A stretch of DNA of 64,000 nt from Rhododendron vialii (GCF_030253575.1 NC_080562.1:30521852-30585851); one strand, 5' to 3'; counted from the first letter of the stretch, positions 34,701 to 48,899 are shown. Program-made: numbers and translations. Notes: generated by a model from the sequence alone, not told the origin.

Positions 34701-37700
34701 TAGAGCCTAATGTTCTTTGTCTTGGGGTTGGCTATGTCATCCTTTCCCATGGGAGCAATGGATGGCACGTAGAGTATGGACCTGAATTCCACCTCACCCT
34801 ACAAACAAAGAAAAAGTTTTACCCAGGTAAGCAAGCCAGTTACCACAAAAACAGATGGGTAGTGAAAAGATATGTATTCTTCCTATTGTTATTCATATAT
34901 ACTGAGTCAGATGTAGATGTCAACCAGCCAGTGATCTGATGCTTCATAATTGAGATACAAAAAAATCTATCATTGCAGTTCCTTTCAAACCAGAATGTTA
35001 ATACCTCCGTTGTGAAGTGTGAAGATGCTGAAGGCTCCAAGTATTCATTGAAAGTCTTCTTGTAGAACTCATTATATTCCTCTGTAGTGACATCCTTAGG
35101 GTTCCGAAGCTGAATGCACAAAAAGGGGGGCAACTCAATTATCCTTGAGGACAGTACCATTAAGTACATTAAGATTATTCTTGAGAACAGTAGCATTAAG
35201 CATAGTAAGAAACAGCATAGAAACGCTCACCCATATGGGCTGAGTCTCATTAGTAAGCTCCCAATCCCAGTACTTCTCAACAACTTTCTTGGTTTTCTTC
35301 TTTTTCTATGATTAGAAAATCACACAGCAAAAGATTATAAACGAATAAACCAATGAGTCCATACCCAAAGAGTGCAAATAAGAAATGAGAAACAAAAGAT
35401 AATAGGAGAAGCAGCTTTTTTATTAAAAATAAATAAAATTGGATTTACCTCGGTTTTATCATCTTCCTTGTCCTTATTCGCATCGGCCGGATCCTCCTCA
35501 ACCTCAACCTGTTATACAGCCAAATATTAGTAGAGGGAAGGGCAGAAAGATATCGTCCTAAGGACAGAAGCACAATTATTTGTGTATGCAATATCCTACA
35601 AATCAGCAAGGATAATACCAAAGCCCCAGAATATGAAAAGAAATTGCAAAAACAGACACATACTCAGCTTTCTTACCTCTTTAGTATAGCCCTTTTCCTG
35701 CCAGGTGTAAATCGGGAATGAAACAAACTGGGAATAATTTTTCACAAGCTTCTCAATTCTTTCTGGATGTGCAAAACCTTTGTCATCGCGCTGATTGAAC
35801 AAATATAGGGGGGGGTGGCGGGGGAACCAGGGTTAGCTGCGAGATTTGGCAAAAGAGATTAGAAACTACCAATCTTTAGTGCTAAATTGCAAGGACCTTT
35901 AGATACAGTGTGAGGCGAGTCCCTCTAGGAATGAGCTTCTCAGGGTCAGTCTCCTCTCGAATAGTATATGCACTAGAATTGGCCTCTCCTTTCCATACAT
36001 ATTGCTTATCAGATTTTGGACTCTTTGTTGAGACAACGACCTTCAAGTAACAAAAGGTGTGAGACATGGCTAAAACCAATAAGTCCACATTCATGGGCAA
36101 CAGAGAGATGGTAATGTTGTTCAGTTTAAGAAGGCGTCATACCCGGTCAGCAACTAAAAAGGCTGAATAAAATCCCACACCAAATTGACCGATTAAATTG
36201 CTGTCAGATCCGGAACCCTTGCTCTCCTGGAATAACAGAACTTTGCTAAGTAAATGATGTAACTCTACTCAAGTCTGTTCAACTGCAAGACGCAAATGTT
36301 GCTTAGAACGGAGGCCTGGAAGGTGCAGATAATGGATAAATAGGTGCACCTTTAATGCCTTTAAGAACTTTGCAGTTCCGCTTTGAGCAATAGTACCCAG
36401 GCAGTCAACAAGTTCTTGACGATTCATTCCAATGCCAGAATCCCTGTATAACACGCATAAAATTGAGATACCAGTAGGAACGAAATTAACAAATAGAGTT
36501 TCCCAGTTCGAAATGCTTACGTGAGTATAACAATCCCATTATCTTTGTCAGTCTGGATACGTATATCAAGATCAACCCCATCCTTCAACAGTTCAGGCTC
36601 AGTAACACTGAGAAACCGCAGCTTGTCCAAAGCATCACTTGCATTGCTATCGTTTTATAGAACACAATCACAATTAATTAGCATCAATTAAAATTGAATC
36701 CAGGGTTAATCGATTTATACAAATGCATTAAACAAACTTCTAATAGTTCTGTATCCGCATTGGTGTAACTCAGTTTAAAACAAATATCAGCAGAAAATTA
36801 GTTATTCGTGGAACTTGTAGACCATCACTGCAATCACGGGGCACATAATACACCTAAACTACCAGATTTCAAAACAATTGAATGCATGATAGATGTCTAC
36901 CAAAACATGATGACCTAAAACATTACAACTAAAACAAGTAGAACCTCTTGCTTTTGTTTTATTGTGATGTTCACCTACCCCAGGCTTGCTTTAATAATCA
37001 TAGACAACTCACCAGACTTTATCGATAGTATTTTTGCATGGCCTTAGGAGCGTAGTTACCATCCATTCACTAACAAAATCAATATGCTCACAGGCCAGAC
37101 AGTTATTTCTCAGGTTATAATTATCACAATTCGCAAAAAGAAGTAGACCCTATTCCTTTTCATTAAATTGCTACATCCTTTTACCCAGGGCTTGCTTTTA
37201 TCTTGTAAACAGCTCCCCTATTACAAGAGATCAGTACTTTCCCAAGGCTTTTGCCGCATATACACTATCCATCGCCTTCCAAACTCAACATGCTGCTCAA
37301 ATATGTGCTAGCCAGCACTTTTCTCAGGTTTCAAATATTGTTGATCAAGACAGATGCAGTCAAAGAAGCATTCCTAATCTCCTATACTCGATAAACAAAA
37401 ACAATTGTAGTAAAGTAAAGAGACCCAGGCACAAATGTGCTAGTATAGCATAACTTGCCTGATAAGCTCCCGAAGAAAAACTTCCTTGTTGCTATATAAG
37501 CTGTTAACAATAAGGTCCATGAGACGACTAACCTGTCAAAAGAACCGAACACGTTACAAAATAGCAGTTTATGATAAAAACCAAATCAGTTCTACTGTCC
37601 AAGAAATGTACCTCCGCCTGATATTCATATTTCTCAGCTGGAGGGTCTGATGCATCAGATGCTGCAGCGGTTGACTCATATCGGTTGCCAAGGAACATAC

Positions 37701-39077
37701 CATTTTTCAGGTTCAATGAATCAAGAGAAACTTTGGTCTTTCCGGTTAGCACAGAGTACCATCCGACCTTAGTATCACTCTGTCCAATCACAGGTAAAAC
37801 TAACATATTAAAAGCAGACAGGAGAACTATCATCAATTCTAATCAAGCAAAGTCCTACAGCATAATGCTTTGTCTTGTTAAATCCACTTGAACAAGGATA
37901 ACAGGGAACAGAATCAAGCACCAAAACGGGTACGAATTTCAATTGAAACAAGACAAACCACCCCAAAGATCATTTCGCAAAAAAAATAAAAAATCCTCCT
38001 GAACCCCATGGAAATAACAAAAATGGAGCCAAATATAAATGAATGTACACTACAGCTACACCATTTCAGAGCTACAAGCAGACACCAGGCAGCTCGAAAT
38101 GAAACAGCATTAACGAACTACAGACTTTCAAACTAATTAAAGGATAATATGTTACAGACTCAGAAACTGCTTGATTCGCCATAACAATTGGACTATGAAT
38201 CCAAAGGGAATGCAATAACTGGAGGAGGGATATGCATCTGTTGGATAACCAATTCTCAAATCATGGGCTATGCAATCCTTCAGCAAGGCTATATTGGTGA
38301 TTCACTCCCCATTAGACCGATGGAATTACTACAACAACAACAACAACATAACAGGACCCATCTAGTCCCCAATCATTGGGGGTATGGGCGGGGGATGATT
38401 GGAGACAGACCTAACCTTTGACAATATATGCACAAAGTAGCTGCTCTCAGAATACCACTGAAACAGTGGCCCCCCTAAACCTCCAAAAACCGAGGAACTA
38501 CAAGGACGTTTTGTTGTAGAACCATGCCCCCAAATCAAAGCCAAATGGCATCAGAGAGAACAGGCCTAGAGACCCAAATCAATTTATGTGCACATTACCA
38601 TGCTTCCTTCATTGATAGTCCAGAGCATCGGTATGCACAAAAACCATGCACGTGCAAGTCCAATGGCGTACTTACAGTTAAGTCCATGTACGCGCAAGTC
38701 CAATGACGTACTTACAGTTAAGTTCAATTTCTCGGTACTTCAATCCAAACACAATAATACATCTAGAAAACGCTGACACCAGAGAACGAAGTTGGATTAA
38801 AAACAATAAATTGGTTCAAAATCCAAGTTATTACATGACTGTTAAATACATCCATACACATTTAAAGATACCATCTTTCACTAATCACACTCTTAAAGGA
38901 TCGTTAACAAACGAATGACACACAAGATAAATCATTCCCAAACCCTATTCCGATAAACCCTACCGATTCGTTGGGGAGATAAACAGGAGAAGTAATTGAG
39001 GCAGCTGCGGCGTTCCTGTACCGTGCGCCACGGGTGTGCAGGATAGCGGAGACGGAGCGCCTGGAGAGTCTGTGCAT
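31714..39077 (-). CDS. HSP90-6: Mitochondrial HSP90 chaperone (HSP90-6/TRAP1 type)
   Basis: Twenty coding exons join in frame to 790 aa: 38964-39077, 37612-37779, 37459-37532, 36521-36646, 36350-36443, 36144-36227, 35897-36040, 35677-35790, 35449-35508, 35231-35305, 35005-35109, 34658-34798, 34464-34556, 34296-34373, 33792-34046, 33542-33644, 33035-33209, 32836-32941, 32618-32707 and 31714-31887. The start [20 protein letters not shown] is an Arg/Ser/Ala-rich mitochondrial presequence. An upstream in-frame TTG is ignored. The GHKL ATPase domain (about residues 90-310) has [14 protein letters not shown] (N120), DSGIGM (D162) and GQFGVGFYS. The middle domain has the NVSRE loop with catalytic Arg456. 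The C-terminus ends EPVEAGGQK and lacks MEEVD and KDEL, so it is neither cytosolic nor ER. An acidic then lysine-rich linker lies at about 325-360. Intron 3 uses a GC donor. Symbol follows the Arabidopsis orthologue; the plastid paralogue is the alternative. Confidence 0.95.
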
Positions 39078-39289
39078 GCTAGAGACTACGGAAGGACGCA
39101 GAAACGGCAACGGGGGAGAGGGGGAGAGAGAGAGAGCGCTGATTGCGCTGGGGAGCAGTGGATTGGAGAAAGGGACTAGGGTTTTAGTAGGGTTTGTGGC
39201 CGATTTTTGGGGTTTATGGAATGTTCTGGAGATGGGTAAGCGCTTGATTTCGTTTCGTTTCGATTTTTTTTTTTTTTTTTTCAGCTTCT

Positions 39290-39301
39290 CTTGTATATAA
39301 A
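39290..39301 (-). promoter_or_regulatory. Possible TATA box of HSP90-6
   Basis: Minus-strand TAGTTTATATACAAG lies about 215 bp upstream of the start codon, followed by a long A tract. The spacing is plausible for a 5' UTR of about 180 bp. I could not find a convincing heat-shock element (alternating GAA/TTC blocks) next to it. Confidence 0.4.
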
Positions 39302-40150
39302 CTAGTAGTAGTAAAGAAAATACGGCAAAACCAAATTCCCTTGAATTGAGATGCCCCTTCCATTAACCTTCTTAAAAAATATTAAAAAAAATTTTGCAAT
39401 TTTTAAATTTAAAAATAATATACTTATGAAAAATAATTTTTTAATTTTTTTTTTGCATCGGATAAGATCTTTCATACTTTCAAATAAGATTCATATTATA
39501 TATTTTTAAATTTCGATAAATCTATTATTTTTAAATTTGAAAATTACAAAAAAATATATATACTTATTTGATATCCTGGAATGGACTACTTAATTAAGGT
39601 TGAAGAAGCACGAGAAGTAGAGGCACCAATTGTAGCGTAAGTGGTTTATGTGTTTTCTTGTAAAGTCATCAACGAGTAGGCCTACACATGAGAGATCCTG
39701 AGTTATGAGTTAGGATTCGTTTATTTTCAATTTACTCCCCTCCAAACAAAATGAGTTCCCTCCATACCTCTACTCAATTATTTTGGCTTCAACCAGAGCC
39801 ACACAAAAGTAGGATTTTCAAAAGTATATAAGAGAATTCTACCCAAATATATGCAATTTTTTTTTAAGATATGGCTCGTACTACATAAGAAGTATGAACT
39901 TAGCTGAAAACATTCTAGTAAAATTATGTTTGGGTTATCAACTTGTGGAAGAAAATTTCTGAACTTTTTCTTCATGATTCATGAGCACAGAAATTACAGA
40001 ACCAAATAATTTCGTACATGAGCAGGCTCCATAAGATCCAATGACATAAATAAAATTGACCACCTATTATATATAGAAGGGCATAAGATCCTCAAAATTA
40101 TTACATTCTATGAGACAGTTCAGCTCAAGCAATCATATAGGGAAAATTCT
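39302..40150. other. Intergenic between HSP90-6 and the kinase 3' end
   Basis: Very AT-rich. ATTTTTAAATTTAAAAAT-type palindromic stretches occur at 39395-39545. No gene is seen. Confidence 0.5.
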
Positions 40151-40154
40151 ATAA

Positions 40155-40280
40155 TCAGTCCAATGGGCTGATAATAGTGAGTGTGTGAATGTGTATTAAA
40201 GGGTATAAAAAGTACACAGAAATACGTATTTTCCTTGTCTTTTAGTGTGCTAATCGTCTGCCCAGTGGGCTGACAATAGC
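40155..40280. mobile_element. About 125-bp miniature element, relative of the 2.5/3.0-kb repeats
   Basis: The ends are CAGTCCAATGGGCTGATAAT and GCCCAGTGGGCTGACAATAG. The whole stretch is the reverse complement of a block present in both tandem units at 2453-3160 (GTATAAAAAGTACACAGAAATACG here against the CGTATTCTTGTGTATTTTTTATAC type there). Its class is unknown. Confidence 0.6.
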
Positions 40281-40559
40281 AAGACCGATTATATAGTAAC
40301 TAGCAAACTGCCTATGGACTACTACAAAAATGCACAATTTGGTTCAAAATTTGGTGATTCCTTTTATTCTCACACTCCAATGTTACAAAGTACTTCTACT
40401 AAATTGAGGAAGATTTATGGAAATTGATTTTTCGCACTCCACTTTTGAAGGGAAGATGTTAAATATGGAGTGCCAAAATCACTGTCTAACTCAAAATATA
40501 TGTACACAAACTATAATTTTACACGAGACCCCTCTCTCTCTCTCTCTGCGTGTGCTGAT

Positions 40560-43500
40560 TTAGCCAGCGCCACGACTGGAGACATATATTTGATTGGTGG
40601 CCGGTATTTGCATGTCCGAATCCTGACCTTTAGCTAGCCTCGCCTTCTCAAGCCTTGCTCGTCGACCAGCTTCTTGAATCCGGCGCTCGTGTTCTTTTAG
40701 CACTTGATCCATGTTAGTATCTGATGGACGAAGTAACGGACCAGAGTAATGCATCTTGTTGCCCTTGGACCCATGACCATTCTAAAGAAAAAGGGGGGGA
40801 GGGGGGGAATCAGGATTCAAGCATATCGAATAAGGAGGGACAAAAATATAATCACATGATGAAACCGATATGTAGCTTCAAACATGACATTTATGTAGAA
40901 ACTTATAGTCAGGAAACTCACCAGAACGGCCTCTTTGACACTGGCTCTGGTTTTTTCTAAGCGTTGAGAACCGACACCGACAAAGATCCGATCGTTCTTC
41001 CTCATGGGTCCCGAAACTTCATATTGTACCGACGACATACCCAATTGATTTTCTGATTCTAGTTGTGAAGGAAAAAGTTTATCGGGGCACTCTTCAGACA
41101 ACAACGCCCTTGATGCTACTAAACCAGATAAGGTTGATAAGTTTGCTCTGCTGGAAGGAAAAACAATATCATCGTATTTCTTCCCGGCCTTTTTCCATCC
41201 GCTCCCCGAAACCAACGGCCCTGAATTTGGAGCTCTTCTAGGATTTTGATCCGCTAGGTCTTTGTCCGCTTCTTTTGCAGCTCGTGTTTGTCTCTGTGGA
41301 CCAATAGGAAACCCTGTAGCACCGTCCTCCTGATAACGGGCGAACTTCTCACTGCGGCTCTTTGAACCGGAGTTGCTTTGCCGGGTCTGTACACGAAACA
41401 ATTTTTCTTCAATATTTAAGGAACACCAAAATGTTCAGGTAATCACTTTCACATGAACAAGGGGAAAAAAATAGTCACTTGCATGAAGAATGCATCGGAA
41501 GACCTAAAATAGTTATAATGGGTGAATTCGCTGAAAGAACTACGGAAATAAAATAACAAGGAGAACAAAAATATCCCAAACGAAGAATATGTAGGACACG
41601 GGTGTCCGACACAGTACAAGATAAAACCTGTTTCTATTCCTGAAGGCGTCAGATCAGAAATTTTGAAAAGATTACAATAGCATGCCGAGCAAAAAAAAGA
41701 AAAGAAAAGATTACAATAGCACTCACAAGATAAAGCATGTTCAATCCCATCTATAATTTTCGGCTCTAAGCCTTTCATTGGTTAGTCCAGGTAATATTCC
41801 TGCAGGCTGTGTATTAGTTTGAAATGAGGTCGTTGGTAACACAACCTAAAGATTGCTTATTCTTCACTTAAAACTGTAGTAGAAATTTCATTTTCCAGAA
41901 AGAAAAACAAAAACCTTAATTGAATTATTAACATAAAAAAACCAACAGCAATCTTGTTCTAGAGAGAACGATGAGTTAAGTCATAAAATATGGTCAAAAT
42001 GAGGGGGCTAGGGCATCCCAAATCTTTTTTGATGTATCACAAAACAGAACTCAAAACCGTGGCAGCATGGTATTCCAAACTATGCCATCAGCAGCCCATA
42101 AAAAGAGAATCCTCCTCCGCCCGATCAGCAAATGGGGTATCACCTTCTGAAAGCGAAGTATCTATAATAAACTTTCATTGACTGATTCCCACAAAGATAA
42201 ACACTGACGGATAAATAATTCTGAGCATAAAGTTTTATTGACGTTACATACATACGGCAGGGGCGGAGCCAGAAATTTTGGTTAGTGGGGTCAAAAATTA
42301 AATTCATATGCAATACATTTTTTCTACACACAAGTCCAAAAATAACTAAATTAAAAGGTTAATTATAAGATCGACATGCACTAATAATTCATTTTGCCTC
42401 ATAATTGGCCCCAAAAGACTTGTTATATTTGAAAAACAATACATGATAGTCTCATTTCTAGCACTATCAACTCTCGAAAAGAAGAGAACGCTTAGGATTT
42501 CTATGCACTTAAAACAAGTTGGGGCAGTTTAGAGATTTTTTGTGGGGTCAAAATAGCTAAATTATACCTATTTCCTATGAAAATTTGGGGTCAAATTAAT
42601 AAAAATGGGGTAAAAATTATACATATCCCAAGGGAAATTTGGCAGCCAATGGGGTCGGCCGCTCTCCCTTGTACCCATGTGCCTCCACCACATACATAAA
42701 ACATCATACTTTTAGAGATTTTGTCTCCAAAATGGGAGTAGGGTCTCCATATTTGGAGAACCAAAGGCAATTTGGAGACCCAAATATCTAAAAAGTACGA
42801 TGGGTCCCTCCTAGATTCTCTCATAAAGTGAAAGAGTGGGAATAAATTACAAAATCTCCCTCTAATATGTCACATCCATTCTCCATTTTGGGGTTTTAGA
42901 GATGGGTTGGAGATGCTCTTAGACCACCTGAATAGAGGTTTATTCTCAGCCACTGCAAAATCAACAAGGAAGCCCCAAAAAATAGCGAAACAAAGACTCA
43001 AAAGGCACCAACAAGAACAAAACTTGGATCAAACTACGTAGAATGCAACAAAGAAGGACTACCCAGTAAACAATATCAAAAAAGTCGTAGGAACCAAGCA
43101 GACAAGAACAGAATCCAAACAAGAAAAAGATATTTTTAAAAGATTTTGACTTTTGAAGCCTCGTGACCCCCACTAGCATGTTTGGCTAATCCTCATAAGA
43201 CCAGGTTGGAATTATATAGGTCTACATAAGTCCAGTAACATCATGGGATTTTGCAGAACTTTTAATGTTTGAATACCCAGAAGGAAAGAATGCTTAGAAA
43301 AAGCAGAACGGGTGCAGGAAAAAACATGAATAACGATTTGTATCAGGCACCTGCAATGATTTCACTGCCTCGGCATTAGTATTTTGTGCTGGAACTGCCC
43401 GAGGTTGTGTTGCTGCTCCGGTTTCCTGGTCATCCCTCTGCCCCCTGCCTCCTGTCACTTCTTTCCTGTGAGAGTTGATGGAGAGCGTTAAAATTAGGAT

Positions 43501-46500
43501 GACTCCATGGTGTGAAACTTAAGTATTAAAAATGCTATCAAAAAGGTTAAACGAGCAAAAGCTTCTTCTTTCCTGGTAGTCCATAGTGATTATATGCCTA
43601 TATGTCATTCTTTGCTAAAGGAAGTTCCACATTATCGTATACATGCCAACAACAGTAATAACAAGACTGTAGAATATCTGCACCCATACGTAATCTGCGA
43701 CTATGAGATGGACCATTTGACAAGGTGTTCAATTTTGCACCTTTCATACCCTAAATAATAGGACGTCAAGAGATGTTCTTGTCCGGTACTACTACATTCC
43801 AGGAATGTAAGTAGACCAACAAAAAGTGTGTTGCTCTGTAACAAACATGACAATCGAACATAGTGTGCACCTTTTAGCATCTTCATGCCGCAATTTGGTG
43901 TCAATCTCTTTGCTGGGAGGATATTTTGGCAGAGATGAAGGATCACAAGCAAGCGGTATTGTGGTAAAATACTGTTCGAGAAAAAAATTATAAAATTAAA
44001 AATTGAGGAAAACTAACAAAATTTAAGAGTTAGTAGAGTGATATGATAGCATTAAATCCATCCTAGATGTAACTAATATGACAACTGAAAGGAAAACATG
44101 AAATGAGATTTACAAAGATTGCAAACTCAGAAACAATGGTCAGTCAGTACTGAGAAGATATCTTCTGAATTTCTCCATCTTATTAATACATCTTCTTGGT
44201 AATGTGTTCCAAGTCTTTCCCCAAAAGAAAAGGAATGAAAAGGTGATCATTCAGAAGTTAAAATACAATGGGAAGAATGTCAACGAGCTATTTGACAACT
44301 CTTCCAAGCAATGTGCATTCCTAATGGTGAGAACCATACTTCATACATCCCATGTAGGGTGTTAGGAAAAATTTCACAGGAACTCTTTCAAGAAAATGTG
44401 CATTCCCTAATGGCTAGTGCACACCAACTGCCCTTTTACCTGGATAAAATCAGCAACGTGATTCTTGTTAACTTTCCTCCATATTTTTGTGTTCCCCACG
44501 GTATTAGACATAACATACAAACCGCATATTTGGCTTTGATGTGGTCAATAATGTGATTCTGGTTAAACATGTCATTCAATTGCCTTAAATTAAGGAGTAG
44601 AACATCAAGGAAGATCCAAAAGAAGGACTTCTCATTGTTAGGCTTTAACCTGAAAATTGCATCAAGTAACTCCTATTGTAAAATCTCTTCCCTGTGATTG
44701 GAATTTTTGCCCTAATCAACAAAAAAGTCTCTAAGAGTAAAAAGAATAAAAACTATTATCCTTAGAAAGGAAGCATTTTATGTTCAAGAGAATATGTCAC
44801 GAAAGAAAGAATTTACTCTATTTTGCATCAAAAGACCAACAAAAACAAGATTTCATATGGACGCACAGAACTATACAGACAGACAAATAAATAAATTACC
44901 TCACTTTTGAGTGCAGAAGCTGCTGTTCCCCGATTTTCAGGATCTACAGACAATAAGGTCTCCATAAGCCATACAGCAAGAGGAGGAAAATCCTTAAACG
45001 TCTCCGCAAGACGTTGCTTATAAGGTTGTAGAGGTTTGAACACCGTCGAATGAGGTAACTTTGACTTTCTCCAATAGTCTTCCGACGGAGAGCCACAAAG
45101 CTTGAAGATTTTATGCAATTGCTCCACCTAAAAGATACAAACATGTACATTCTTAGTTGTCATCTCAACGGAAACCAAAATATGTACCAGCTACATCTTT
45201 ACAGTATGTAACCAAATAAAATGTATTTGATATTTACATTATGTTGCACATAACTTAAATATATATGCATATGAACACAATAGGGAAAATGCCCTACATG
45301 ACCATAACCAGGATGAAGGTGAAGTGTTCAGTTAAACTGCTCATTGTACCACAGAGAAAGGACCACTTCTGAGTTCTGACCCGGAAACATTATGAATGTT
45401 GCTGGTGCATGAAAGACCCTTGTAGCATGTCATTCACCATACAGCATATTGGATTGTTACTCATTTAATTGCCCAATTCCTGAAGACAACTAAGAATACT
45501 TCAAATAATTTTCTCTCAACTGCTTGATTTTCCAAATTTCTTCAGAAGTGTTTCAAAGAAAGGGTTGGCAAAAGGCCTTCTGAGCATCATCCTTTTTTCC
45601 TGTGTTCGCAAAACATCTGCTGAAACTGTATAATAGGCCCAAATTGTTCCATTTTATCATGATGATAAAAAAAATACATTCACTGAAGCTAAGCATGGAA
45701 TGTTCATACTCTATTATGTTAAATAATACTCCACATGAATTCAGAAACCAAGCATTTTGGATTAGATCCTCCTTCAAATCTTTTCTCCCCCTATAGAAAA
45801 TCAGCAGACAAGGCTGAAGGCTTAATGAATGCTCCCTATATTCAGTCCCTTTTGGAAGTTCCAAACTGAACAAGTCCACGCATTTAATCCAAGCAAATTC
45901 ATACAAAAAGTACAAATTTCCAATATTGCCCCTTTCTCCCTACTTCCAAAGTATTAATAGTGACTTGTAAGGGACAATTTTGGAAAACTTAAAAGGACAC
46001 TTCAAAGTGGGGCATGCATTGTGGGACATCCAAATTGGAAAGATGCTCACAGAATAAAGACGGACTGTACCTCCGTTCTACCAGGCATTATAGGCTTGCC
46101 AGCATATATTTCTCCAAGTATACAACCAGTGCTCCACAAATCCACTGAAGCTCCATAATGAGCTGCTCCAAGTAAAAGTTCAGGTGGACGATACCAAAGG
46201 GTCACAACACAGCTTGTCATTGGCACTCTCTGGTGAGGATCAAAAAAACTTGCTAAGCCAAAGTCTGCAATCTTCAGTATTCCATGATTGTCGACTAAAA
46301 GGTTTGAACCTTTAATGTCACGATGCAGAACACCACGACTATGACAATGGTCAAGTCCACTTAGTAGCTGTTGCATGTAACATTTGATCTGAAAAACACA
46401 AAAGGAAAAAAGGAGCTTTACTTTGAGCATCAAACACCATTTTGCAGATTGCTGGGTACAACTCTTTCAATTAACCACAAGAAGAAAAGCAAAGTTGTAA

Positions 46501-48049
46501 CCATGTGGCATGTGATTATATTGAAAGGAAAAAAAACCCGCATGAAGTGCATTCCAAGCTTAAAGAAAAATTAATCAAGTACCTGTGGTTCTGAGAATTT
46601 GACACCAGGAAGAGATGCAAGCCCCATAAGATCATGTTCCATATACTCGAACACAAGGTACAAGCTACAAGAAGTCCTTGATGTGACCAAGCCTTCCAAT
46701 GCAATTACATTTGGATGATCAAGCCTGCGCAAAACAAGGATTTCCCTTGCCATGAACTTGACGCTTTCAGGATCCATGTTGTCAAACCTCACTCTCTTTA
46801 AAGCAACCACTTTCATGTGAGTTAGATCACGAGCCTTGTATACATTGCTATAAGTTCCTTGGCCAATCTGCAACAATGAAATGCGATACTCCAGCATCAA
46901 AATCAGGACAGAGAGTAGCCAAACAGAATGCAGGATTTACGCTAAACATGTAAACAACATGCGAAGAATAGCATGAACTTCTAACAAACTAAACCAATTT
47001 CTTAAACTAACGCTTGCTAACAGTTAGGAATGAATAAAATGCTACTATAAGCATTCTTACTTTATTTAAACAAGAATTAGAGAAAGATTATAATTTTAGT
47101 AACTGCAACTCTCTCAGCACTCCACAGTTTGCTTTTAGAACTTCGGTCCATTGATGCTAGTTAAAAACCTACTAGTTTTCAAGGTTAATGAGTTAAAGCC
47201 TTGAAGATTGTGCACTTTCAGCATCCATTTAGAAATATATCATAAATGTTAAATGATGTTTACTCAACAGTAACCAAGAATAAAATACCCTAGATAAGTT
47301 GTAGAACACTCTAGGTGTAGATAGTTTTAGTTCAGTCGAAGAATATCAGCAAAGCGTATAAGTGATCATCACTGAACATAGATTTTAAAGGTAGTTAGGC
47401 AGAACTTCGCTACAGCACTATTGCCTTTCGACATATTTTATTACCATAAGTAAAAGAACTAAGATCAAGACGCACAACTATCCATCCTCCATGAAAAGTG
47501 AAAACCATTCAAGCTTTAAGTAATGGTAACCTTCGCGCCACAATTATTACCCAGAGATAGCAGTTTCATAACTGTAATAAACAAATAACGGCAGTTGACC
47601 ATTACATCAGAAAAGGAACATACTTTGTCTAGCCTCTCGAAGGTATTAGCACGCCGTGGCACCCATCCACTGATAGCCTCTCCAGCTACCGCAGCAAGCC
47701 AAGAAGGCCAACCTGCAGCAACCTGTTCCCCTTCTGTAGCTTTTGGGATGCTTGCTATAGCTGGATAATCAGGAGCAACTATTGCACCACCATCTAACAA
47801 CCTCTCAACATAGTCCCCCCCGACCTGATTTAAACCGGTGAACTTCTTATCTGTAAACCTGACTCTATTGTCACCACCATCTAACAACCACTCTTTCACC
47901 GGAAAATTCTCATCTCTCTTTGAAGAAATAACTCGAGGTGGTACATCTGAATTCGACAACCCTTTATTCGACTCTCTACTCAACTGTCTCCCCCTCAGTG
48001 TCTGTCTGACATCTTCTACAATATTAGGCTTTCCGCAAACGCAACCCAT
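40560..48049 (-). CDS. CDK-like Ser/Thr protein kinase, myristoylation start
   Basis: Eight coding exons join in frame to 719 aa: 47624-48049, 46583-46867, 46071-46388, 44900-45127, 43871-43971, 43351-43465, 40922-41386 and 40560-40781, all GT-AG. The N-terminus MGCVCGKPN has Gly2 for myristoylation and Cys3/Cys5 for palmitoylation, so membrane attachment is likely. The kinase domain starts near residue 137. It shows IGQGTYSNV (143-151), ATP-binding Lys166 in VALKRV, HRDIKGSN (catalytic Asp261), DFG (Asp279) and VVTLWYRPPELLLG. PESVKFMAREI stands in the PSTAIRE helix position. This is the plant At1g54610-like CDK-related group, whose C-terminal tail (SSLPKYPPSKEIDTKLR, then a charged low-complexity region) is present. 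The cyclin partner and substrate are unknown. Intron 6 (41387-43350) holds a hAT-like insertion. Confidence 0.93.
42257..42695. mobile_element. GGGGCGGAGCCAG-type element in a kinase intron
   Basis: Begins GGGGCGGAGCCAGAAATTTTG, a terminus shared by a common class of small plant DNA transposons. Internal GTGGGGTCAAAATAG-like blocks recur. The right end is degenerate (near TGTGCCTCCACC) and no TSD was fixed. It lies inside intron 6 of the kinase gene. Confidence 0.5.
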
Positions 48050-48868
48050 GAATTACCAATAAAAACCCAACACAACTCCCCAAACCAAACCGAGCCTTGT
48101 CTCACAATCAACAGAACTCCCCCTTTACTAATAATACATAAATCACTTGCAATAACTGTAGGCAGCATCAACCAGTCACTCTACCAAAAACTTCTCTTCT
48201 TGATATCCCTATAAAGAGAACAATCAACTGAAGTTCTGATCCAAACAGATAGAGAATCACCAGCAAAACCCCCTAAACCAACAACTAACTCTATCTGAAA
48301 AACCCTCTTCTACTTGAGAAAACAATGAACTCAACTTGATCCAGACACAGAATTCAACTCCTTTACCACCAATTTATCAGCCAATACTACTCCCATGCAA
48401 TAAAAAAAACCAGAAATTCAATCAGCCATCAATGCTACAATGCTATATAAATTCCTGTATAGATTCTATAATCCAACAGGACCTGAAACTTCAAACATGG
48501 AGAGCAATCAGTGCGCATGTACCTCGAATTGGAATTGAGTGGGACCAACCCAAAAACCCCTGATCACTGATTTGGGGCTTTCTGCACTTGTCTGCCGTTT
48601 CTTGGAAAAGACAGTGGATTGAAAAAGTTTGGTTTTGAAAAAACCATTCCGTTGTTGCTTTTTTTTGACCATTTCAGCACAGTCGTAGTACAAGGATACC
48701 CATATACACTTGCCCAAAAAAAAAAAGAAAAAAGGATACCCATATACAGACGCACTCAATAAAATATACATACAACCATTGAAGGCTTGCCGGCGAGGCT
48801 CAGTCTCTTTTCTTTTATTTCCAGAAATGTAAAAAACAACTCTTTCTCTGTCCAATCTCCAACGTCTC

Positions 48869-48899
<31 letters not shown>

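Noticed and set aside
39034..39300. Plus-strand open frame overlapping the HSP90-6 start
   Set aside because: Antisense to exon 1 and the leader; no family match.
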